The notes under the pieces: model-generated
Told to the model about the DNA's origin: nothing
Databases searched by the model: none
What the model saw: the letters and a program-made list of their open reading frames with translations, nothing else
NCBI GenBank assembly: GCA_905214425.1
Contig: CAJMLY010000044.1
Span: 1-10,559, forward strand
Direction: 5' to 3'
Origin: an uncultured bacterium
Lineage (GTDB): Bacteria > Actinomycetota > Coriobacteriia > Coriobacteriales > Coriobacteriaceae
DNA: 10,559 nt
Shown here: piece by piece, positions 6,241 to 10,559 of the stretch
Position numbering within the stretch: the first letter of the stretch is position 1
Layout: each line of letters begins with the position of its first letter
Translations under genes and position numbers: made by a program

Positions 6241-6305
6241 AAACATGTACGTCAGCCTCCAAAACCGACAAAAAATGACATGTTTGGAGGCTGACGTACA
6301 CGTTT
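6241..6305. repeat. Long inverted repeat in the divergent region
   Basis: Positions 6246-6263 (TGTACGTCAGCCTCCAAA) are the exact reverse complement of 6283-6300. After one mismatch, AAAC (6241-6244) pairs with GTTT (6302-6305), giving 22 of 23 paired positions. The 19-nt spacer (6264-6282) is A-rich and includes a run of six A. Neither strand has a T-tract in the right place for a canonical terminator, although the minus strand shows TTTT a few bases past the perfect stem. It may be a dispersed palindromic repeat, a paired operator serving both divergent genes, or a structured leader. Confidence 0.75.
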
Positions 6306-6400
6306 GGATAGGGGCGAGGACGATCCCGGCGCATGCCGACGTCCGCGACGGGCAAAAGTCCCGCCCATCCCATGACGCCGCCCCCACGCCGCCCGCGATG

Positions 6401-6409
6401 TGCTAGCGT
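6401..6409 (+). promoter_or_regulatory. Possible extended -10 element for the larC-like operon
   Basis: TGCTAGCGT fits TG-n-TANNNT, an extended -10 pattern, and lies 44 nt before the chosen ATG at 6453. The hexamer TAGCGT matches consensus at only three positions, and no -35 is recognisable. It is a weak prediction, based mainly on position at the front of the 6453-8410 gene group. Confidence 0.3.
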
Positions 6410-6452
6410 TTGGATGAACAAAACGAGCCCGTGCGGAAAGGAGCCGGACCGG

Positions 6453-6938
6453 ATGCCATGCGATAGCAAATCTCCGCTGTCTCGCGAGACCGATGCGCCC
6501 GAGACCATCGTCAAGCTGGAATGCGACATCGACGATGCGTCGCCCGAGGTGCTCGCCTACGCCGCCGACCGCCTGCGCGAGGCCGGTGCGCGCGAGGTGC
6601 ACTGGCTGCCCGTTTATTGCAAGAAAGGCCGTCCCGGCTGGCAGCTGCAGGTGATCTGCTCGCATGAGGATATCGAACGTCTACAGACGATTATCTTTTT
6701 GGAAACTACGACCAATGGCATCCGCCGCCAGGTCATGGAGCGCGTCTGCCTGCCGCGCCACTTTGAACAAGTGGCGACGCCTTGGGGCGAGGTGGCCGTA
6801 AAGGTGGCAACCCTGCCCGATGGCAGCGAGCGTGCAGCGCCCGAGTACGAGGACTGCGCCCGTCTCGCTCGCGAGCATAATGTGCCGCTCCAGCGCGTGA
6901 TGCAGACGGCCCAGAGCGCGGCACTGCGATTTGAATAA
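6453..6938 (+). CDS. Stand-alone LarC C-terminal (nickel insertion, former DUF111) domain protein
   Basis: The 161-residue protein matches the C-terminal half of LarC, the CTP-dependent enzyme that inserts nickel into the pincer cofactor of lactate racemase-type enzymes. Recognisable segments are KLECDIDDASPEVLAY (21-36), REAGAREVHWLPVYCKKGRP (42-61), a LETTTNGIRR block (83-92), the VERV-type MERVCLPR (95-102), WGEVAVKVA (111-119) and PEYEDCARLARE (130-141). The N-terminal LarC domain is absent: upstream is only the intergenic region and an opposing gene. The start at 6453 has AAAGGAG (6437-6443) 9 nt upstream. An earlier in-frame ATG at 6414 lacks one. The conserved residues look intact, so this is probably a real small protein rather than debris. 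Whether it works with a separate LarC1, or in another metal or nucleotide role, cannot be told from this sequence. Confidence 0.8.
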   Translation: MPCDSKSPLSRETDAPETIVKLECDIDDASPEVLAYAADRLREAGAREVHWLPVYCKKGRPGWQLQVICSHEDIERLQTIIFLETTTNGIRRQVMERVCLPRHFEQVATPWGEVAVKVATLPDGSERAAPEYEDCARLAREHNVPLQRVMQTAQSAALRFE

Positions 6939-6998
6939 CGCGGCTGGTGGCGACATCCTGCGCCCAGCCACATCAACCCCTCTCGAAAGGATCTCCCC

Positions 6999-7547
6999 AT
7001 GAAATACCTCATCGCTTCCGACATCCACGGCTCGGCATATTGGACTGAGCGCCTGGTCGCCGCCATCGAGTCCGAGCAGCCCGACCGCATCGTCCTGCTG
7101 GGCGACCTGCTTTATCACGGTCCGCGCAACGACCTGCCGCGCGACTACGCCCCCAAGCGCGTGATTCCGCTGCTCAATGCCCTGGCAGGCCGCATCATCG
7201 CGGTGCGCGGCAACTGTGACGCCGAGGTCGACCAGATGGTCCTCGACTTTCCCGTCATGGCCGACTACGCCACGCTGTTTGACGAGATCGGCCGTGAGCT
7301 GTTCCTGACGCACGGCCACGTCTTTGGCGCCGGCATGCACAACAGCGTCGACCACGCGCCCGCGCTGCCCGAGGGCTCCGCGCTCGTCTACGGCCATACG
7401 CACATCAAGGTTAACGAGGCAAGCGCCGCGCACCCGGGCCTGTGGCTCTTCAATCCCGGCAGCGTGAGCATTCCCAAGGACGGTACGCACAGCTACGGCA
7501 TCTACGAGGGCGGCGCGTTCCGTCACGTGGTCCTGGAGGAGGAATAA
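6999..7547 (+). CDS. yfcE: YfcE-family metallophosphoesterase (phosphodiesterase)
   Basis: This 182-residue cytoplasmic protein belongs to the YfcE/MJ0936 group of calcineurin-like phosphoesterases. Characterised members hydrolyse phosphodiesters in a manganese-dependent way, and the natural substrate is generally uncertain. The dinuclear metal-binding set is complete: SDIHGS (7-12; Asp8, His10), LLGDLLYHGPR (33-43; Asp36), RGNCDAE (70-76; Asn72), THGHVFG (104-110; His105) and YGHTHI (131-136; His133, His135). NPGSVSIPK (152-160) is the family's usual C-terminal signature. The start is fixed by AAAGGA at 6986-6991, 7 nt upstream. The 60-nt gap from the larC-like gene holds only a weak hairpin. 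The gap to mazG is 2 nt, so the two are almost certainly co-transcribed. Symbol assigned by similarity to the E. coli family member. Confidence 0.9.
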   Translation: MKYLIASDIHGSAYWTERLVAAIESEQPDRIVLLGDLLYHGPRNDLPRDYAPKRVIPLLNALAGRIIAVRGNCDAEVDQMVLDFPVMADYATLFDEIGRELFLTHGHVFGAGMHNSVDHAPALPEGSALVYGHTHIKVNEASAAHPGLWLFNPGSVSIPKDGTHSYGIYEGGAFRHVVLEEE

Positions 7548-7549
7548 CC

Positions 7550-8410
7550 ATGGCGCAGCACATGGCTCAGCAAAATGCCGAGGGTTCGCGCGACCTGTCC
7601 ACGCTGGTCGACGCGTCGGCCGAGCTGCAGCATCTGGTGCAGACTATCTGGCGTCTGCGTCAGCCCGATGGCTGCCCGTGGGATCGCGAGCAGACGCACC
7701 GCAGCATCGGCAAGAACATGATCGAGGAAGCCTACGAGGCGCTCGATTGCATCGAGGCCGATGATGCCACGCATCTGCGCGAGGAGCTCGGCGACGTGCT
7801 CATGCAGGTAGTACTGCATGCGCAGATTGCGGCGGACGCCGGCGAGTTTACGCTAGCCGACGTGGCGCGCGATATCGACGCCAAGCTCATCCGCCGCCAC
7901 CCACACGTGTTTGGCGATGCGGACGCCGAGAGCTCCGACGAGGTGCTCAAGATTTGGGATGAGGTCAAGCTTGCCGAGAAGGCTGCCAAGGACAAGGCCG
8001 TGGCAGCGGGCGAAGCTGCGCCCGAGGGCCTGCTCGACGGCGTGCCCACGCATCTGCCGGCGCTGATGCAGGCGCAGAAGGTGTCGCGCAAGGCGGCTGC
8101 CGTGGGCTTTGAGTGGGAGACGGTCCAGGATGTGTGGGACGAGGTCGCCGAGGAGCGTGCCGAGTTTGAGGCCGAGGCCCCCGGAACGCCCGAGCGCGAG
8201 ATGGAGTTTGGCGACCTGCTCTTTGCCCTGGTCAACGTTGCGCGCAAAGAGGGCATCGACGCCGAGAGCGCCCTGCGCGCGAGCACGGCCAAGTTTCGCC
8301 GTCGCTGGGCTGCGATGGAGCAGATGGCGGCCGATGCCCATGTTGATCTTGCCGAGCTTTCGACCCACGGCCTCAACGACCTCTGGGATGCTGCCAAGGC
8401 AGAGGAGTAA
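7550..8410 (+). CDS. mazG: Nucleoside triphosphate pyrophosphohydrolase MazG
   Basis: MazG hydrolyses NTPs and dNTPs to the monophosphate and pyrophosphate. It is thought to clean the nucleotide pool and, in some bacteria, to influence ppGpp-related stress responses. The 286-residue protein has both tandem MazG domains. The first carries LRQPDGCPWDREQTH (36-50), EEAYEALD (59-66), EELGDVLMQVVLHA (78-91) and the linker signature KLIRRHPHVFGD (112-123). The second carries QKVSRKAAAVGFEW (176-189), EERAEFE (201-207), EMEFGDLLFALVNVAR (217-232) and KFRRRWAAME (248-257). Metal-ligand acidic residues are retained in both. A short N-terminal extension (about 1-20) precedes the usual beginning. GGAGGAGGA (7535-7543) inside the end of yfcE is the ribosome binding site. 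A strong terminator follows directly. It shares the all-alpha fold with HisE, but the two are not adjacent and differ in length and role. Confidence 0.95.
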   Translation: MAQHMAQQNAEGSRDLSTLVDASAELQHLVQTIWRLRQPDGCPWDREQTHRSIGKNMIEEAYEALDCIEADDATHLREELGDVLMQVVLHAQIAADAGEFTLADVARDIDAKLIRRHPHVFGDADAESSDEVLKIWDEVKLAEKAAKDKAVAAGEAAPEGLLDGVPTHLPALMQAQKVSRKAAAVGFEWETVQDVWDEVAEERAEFEAEAPGTPEREMEFGDLLFALVNVARKEGIDAESALRASTAKFRRRWAAMEQMAADAHVDLAELSTHGLNDLWDAAKAEE

Positions 8411-8414
8411 GACT

Positions 8415-8459
8415 GCGGGAACGACGGGCTGACATGCCTTGTCGTTCCCGCTAATTTTT
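8415..8459 (+). terminator. Rho-independent terminator after mazG
   Basis: GCGGGAACGAC (8415-8425) is exactly complementary to GTCGTTCCCGC (8441-8451), an 11-bp stem with a 15-nt loop that may pair further. AATTTTT follows at 8453-8459. It begins 4 nt after the mazG stop and ends the larC-like/yfcE/mazG unit before the enolase promoter. Confidence 0.88.
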
Positions 8460-8469
8460 CGAAAAACAA

Positions 8470-8499
8470 TTGTATCCCTCGGCTAACTTAGGGCATAAT
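8470..8499 (+). promoter_or_regulatory. Probable enolase promoter
   Basis: TTGTAT (8470-8475) and CATAAT (8494-8499) are separated by 18 nt and lie just after the mazG terminator. The -10 box matches consensus at five of six positions; the -35 is weaker (TTG retained). Initiation near 8506 would give a leader of about 93 nt before the enolase ATG. That leader contains a small hairpin, GCACC-GAT-GGTGC (8533-8545). Confidence 0.6.
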
Positions 8500-8525
8500 G
8501 CAAAAAGTGCGACAAGGCTAACTTA
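8481..8525 (+). repeat. 10-bp direct repeat spanning the enolase promoter
   Basis: GGCTAACTTA occurs at 8481-8490, between the predicted -35 and -10 boxes, and again at 8516-8525, about 10 nt after the predicted transcription start. The copies are 35 bp apart. Such a pair placed around a promoter could bind a regulator, but no known site is recognised. Confidence 0.5.
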
Positions 8526-8599
8526 CGGAGACGCACCGATGGTGCACGGTCAGCCGGTCGCCAAGCATTCAACCCGTTTCCAAGTGAGAGGGAGACAAC

Positions 8600-9889
8600 A
8601 TGAGCGATATTTTGGACGTCTACGGTCGCGAGGTGCTCGACAGCCGCGGCAACCCCACCGTCGAGGTCGAGGTCGTGCTCGAGGACGGCAGCTTCGGTCG
8701 CGCGATGGTGCCTTCGGGCGCTTCGACTGGCGCTTTCGAAGCTTGCGAGCTGCGCGACGGCGACAAGGGCCGCTATCTGGGCAAGGGCGTCTCGCAGGCC
8801 GTCGAGCACGTCAACAACGAGTGCGCTAACGCTGTCGTGGGCCTCGACGCCTTCGATCAACGCGCCGTCGATGCCGCGCTGATTGCCGCGGACGGTACGC
8901 CCAACAAGACTAAGCTCGGCGCCAACGCCATTCTGGGCGTGTCGCTGGCAGTTGCCCGCGCCGCTGCCGAGTCGGCGGGTCTTTCGCTGTACCAGTACCT
9001 GGGCGGCGTCAACGCTCACCTGCTGCCCACGCCCATGATGAACATCCTCAACGGCGGCGTGCATGCCGACAACAACGTTGACTTCCAGGAGTTCATGATC
9101 ATGCCCGTGGGTGCTCCGAGCTTTGCCGAGGGCCTGCGCTGGTGCGCCGAGGTCTACCACACCCTCAAGGGCGTGCTGCACGAGGCCGGCCTTGGCGGCG
9201 GCGTGGGCGACGAGGGCGGCTTTGCGCCCAACCTCAAGACCAATGCCGAGCCGTTCGAGTACATTACCAAGGCCGTCGAGAAGGCTGGCTTTAAGCCCGG
9301 CGTCGACTTCATGTACGCCATGGACCCGGCGTCCACCGAGTTCTACAACGCCGAGACCGGTATGTACGAGCTCAAGGGCGAGGGTGTGGAGTACACGAGC
9401 GCCCAGATGGTTGATTACTGGGAGAAGCTCGTCGACACCTATCCCATCATCTCCATCGAGGACGGCATGGCCGAGGAAGACTGGGACGGCTGGGTTGAGC
9501 TCACCCGTCGCATTGGCAACAAGGTGCAGCTGGTGGGCGACGACCTGTTCGTTACCAACACCGAGCGCCTCAAGAAGGGCATCGAACTGGGCGCTGCCAA
9601 CGCGATTCTGGTCAAGGTCAACCAGATCGGCACGCTCACCGAGTCGCTCGAGGCCATCGAAACCGCCAAGGAGGCCGGCTACGCTTGCATCGTGAGCCAC
9701 CGTTCTGGCGAGACCGAGGACTCCACGATCGCCGACCTGGTTGTGGGCGTCAACGCCGGCCAGATTAAGTCGGGCGCCCCGTGCCGCAGCGACCGTATTG
9801 CCAAGTACAACCAGCTCATCCGCATCGAGGACGAGCTCGAGGGCAGCGCGCGCTACGCCGGCAAGGCCGCGTTCTACAACATTCGCTAA
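8600..9889 (+). CDS. eno: Enolase (phosphopyruvate hydratase)
   Basis: Enolase interconverts 2-phosphoglycerate and phosphoenolpyruvate in glycolysis and gluconeogenesis, and in many bacteria also appears on the cell surface. The 429-residue length is standard. The N-terminal domain shows GREVLDSRGNPTVEVEV (9-25) and the mobile loop PSGASTGAFEA (38-48). The barrel carries every catalytic or metal residue expected from the E. coli enzyme: Glu164 (DFQEFM), Glu205 (GDEGGFAP), Asp242 (AMDPAS), Glu287 (SIEDGM), Asp314 (VGDDLF), Lys339 (LVKVNQIGT), His367 (VSHRSGET) and Lys390 (QIKSGAP). The ATG at 8600 follows the purine-rich GAGAGGGAG (8586-8594), 5 nt upstream. It has its own promoter region and terminator, so it is probably monocistronic. 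Codon choice is strongly biased toward C/G-ending codons, consistent with high expression. Confidence 0.98.
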   Translation: MSDILDVYGREVLDSRGNPTVEVEVVLEDGSFGRAMVPSGASTGAFEACELRDGDKGRYLGKGVSQAVEHVNNECANAVVGLDAFDQRAVDAALIAADGTPNKTKLGANAILGVSLAVARAAAESAGLSLYQYLGGVNAHLLPTPMMNILNGGVHADNNVDFQEFMIMPVGAPSFAEGLRWCAEVYHTLKGVLHEAGLGGGVGDEGGFAPNLKTNAEPFEYITKAVEKAGFKPGVDFMYAMDPASTEFYNAETGMYELKGEGVEYTSAQMVDYWEKLVDTYPIISIEDGMAEEDWDGWVELTRRIGNKVQLVGDDLFVTNTERLKKGIELGAANAILVKVNQIGTLTESLEAIETAKEAGYACIVSHRSGETEDSTIADLVVGVNAGQIKSGAPCRSDRIAKYNQLIRIEDELEGSARYAGKAAFYNIR

Positions 9890-9961
9890 ACGGGCGAATT
9901 TGGCGAGGGGGAGGCTGACTCGGTTCCTCCCCGCCTTGGCTGGACGCCGCAAAGAACTATG

Positions 9962-9993
9962 GGCGCTGGGCCATACGGCTCAGCGCCTTTTTT
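9962..9993 (+). terminator. Rho-independent terminator after enolase
   Basis: GGCGCTG (9962-9968) pairs with CAGCGCC (9981-9987). A G-T wobble and three more pairs (GCC with GGC) continue the stem to the tetraloop ATAC. Six T follow at 9988-9993. A second, weaker hairpin (GGGGAGG 9908-9914 with CCTCCCC 9926-9932) lies upstream without a T-tract. Confidence 0.93.
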
Positions 9994-10032
9994 ATGTCGA
10001 GCAAAGGCTGGCGAAGGCGATGCGGGCGCTCG

Positions 10033-10041
10033 TGCTATAAC
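10033..10041 (+). promoter_or_regulatory. Probable extended -10 promoter of the ftsB-like gene
   Basis: TGCTATAAC combines the TG extension with TATAAC, which matches the -10 consensus at five of six positions. No clear -35 is found at 16-18 nt spacing, as is common for extended -10 promoters. It lies after the enolase terminator and 43 nt before the next ATG. Confidence 0.6.
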
Positions 10042-10084
10042 TAAAGGACTTAGCGCAAACAAACCTCAACCGCACAAGGCGCAC

Positions 10085-10559
10085 ATGGATCAGATTTACG
10101 ACAACAGGTACTATTCCGCCGGTTCGCGCGAACCGTCACCTCGCCGTGCGCATTCGGTGCAGCTTGGCGGGTCTGGTTATGCCGGTGCTGATCGCTCCAG
10201 GTATAGCTCGCCGGCGACTTCGCATCCCAATGCTCAGCCAAATAGTTCCTCGGATAGTCCGGTGTGCCCATCGCGTTCCAGGCATGCGTCGCGCCCTTCG
10301 ACCCAGGCGTCCGACAAGCCGCGCCGTCCCTCAAGTCGTCTTTCCGGCTCGGACTTTATGCACTACGCCAACGACAACGCAATGGTCAAGGCGATTTACG
10401 ACTTTACCCATGGGCCCCAGCGTGGGCTGTTTATCGGTATTGTCGTCGCCCTGGTGCTCGTGAGCCTGTACTTTCCCGTGCGCGACCTCTACGTTGCCAA
10501 ACGCTCGAGCGATATCTTGGCCAAGCAGGTCGAGATTCGTCAGCAATACAATGATGAGC
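10085..10559 (+). CDS. FtsB/DivIC-like septum formation initiator protein, N-terminal part (3' end outside window)
   Basis: The frame is open from the ATG at 10085 to the end of the window, 158 codons. Residues 11-87 form a hydrophilic tail rich in Ser (21 of 77), Arg and Pro, likely cytoplasmic and disordered. Residues about 114-131 (GLFIGIVVALVLVSLYFP) form one membrane segment. Then RDLYVAKRSSDILAKQ and following residues begin a charged, probably coiled-coil stretch. A basic tail, one membrane helix and an extracytoplasmic coiled coil are the architecture of FtsB/DivIC divisome proteins, which help FtsL and FtsQ activate septal synthesis. The position directly after eno agrees with the eno/septum-initiator order I recall from actinobacteria. 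The ribosome binding site is weak (AAGG, 10076-10079). The tail uses more A/T-ending codons than enolase. The missing 3' end would decide the assignment. Confidence 0.72.
   Translation, partial: MDQIYDNRYYSAGSREPSPRRAHSVQLGGSGYAGADRSRYSSPATSHPNAQPNSSSDSPVCPSRSRHASRPSTQASDKPRRPSSRLSGSDFMHYANDNAMVKAIYDFTHGPQRGLFIGIVVALVLVSLYFPVRDLYVAKRSSDILAKQVEIRQQYNDE

Larger units (their letters stand above)
6103..6452. other. 350-nt divergent intergenic region
   Basis: This stretch separates the start of the phosphatase gene (-) from the start of the LarC-like gene (+). It contains the ribosome binding site and a -10-like box for the minus-strand gene, a long inverted repeat (6241-6305) and a weak -10-like box for the plus-strand gene. 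I find no convincing protein-coding gene in it. Frames that cross it are open because of high GC and resemble no family I know. Confidence 0.6.

Noticed and set aside
6103..6452. Small protein or phage-type genes in the divergent region
   Set aside because: Open frames there lack ribosome binding sites and recognisable sequence, and they cross the inverted repeat on both strands.
6942..6969. Possible hairpin GGCTGG with CCAGCC between the larC-like gene and yfcE
   Set aside because: Only six clean pairs, internal mismatches and no T-tract; too weak to call as a terminator or regulatory site.
9908..9932. GC-rich hairpin (GGGGAGG with CCTCCCC) just after enolase
   Set aside because: No T-tract follows, and a much better terminator lies at 9962-9993, so it is not called as a terminator.
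8483..9952. Long minus-strand open frame (489 codons) opposite enolase
   Set aside because: Shadow of the strongly biased enolase codons; no domain-like pattern and no ribosome binding site at its start.

Overview
The window comes from a high-GC genome with Shine-Dalgarno-led genes and short gaps. Gene content and order suggest an actinobacterial relative, most likely a gut Coriobacteriia such as Collinsella. That is an inference from recall, not a database match. Nearly everything is core metabolism, and I see no phage, transposase, CRISPR array, tRNA or rRNA.

Positions 1-5188 (+) hold the distal part of a histidine biosynthesis operon: hisD (3' end only), hisC, hisB, hisH, hisA, hisF, hisI, hisE. 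HisE and HisI remove pyrophosphate from, and open the ring of, phosphoribosyl-ATP. HisA isomerises the product, and HisH/HisF make imidazole glycerol phosphate. HisB dehydrates it, HisC transaminates it, and HisD carries out the final oxidations. The histidinol-phosphatase step is supplied by a PHP-family gene at 5191-6102 (-). It converges on hisE with only 2 nt between the stop codons. hisG is not in the window and presumably lies upstream.

Most his junctions are tight, with overlaps or gaps of 0-3 nt. Two longer gaps each hold a strong palindrome: a perfect 16-bp hairpin between hisB and hisH (2060-2100), and a roughly 100-bp imperfect palindrome between hisF and hisI (4360-4459). A third long inverted repeat (6241-6305) lies in the 350-nt divergent region upstream of the phosphatase gene. 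These three elements are the least explained part of the window. They look like dispersed intergenic repeats or RNA hairpins.

Positions 6453-8410 (+) hold a likely operon of a stand-alone LarC C-terminal-domain protein, a YfcE-type phosphodiesterase and a full two-domain MazG. A clear intrinsic terminator follows (8415-8459). Enolase (8600-9889) has its own promoter region and its own terminator (9962-9993). The window ends inside a gene for a single-pass membrane protein resembling FtsB/DivIC septum formation proteins. The order mazG, eno, ftsB-like gene matches what I recall of actinobacterial chromosomes.

I found no convincing novel multi-gene system. The items worth checking are the three palindromes, the orphan LarC domain, the 10-bp direct repeat around the enolase promoter, and the long Ser/Arg/Pro-rich tail of the FtsB-like protein.
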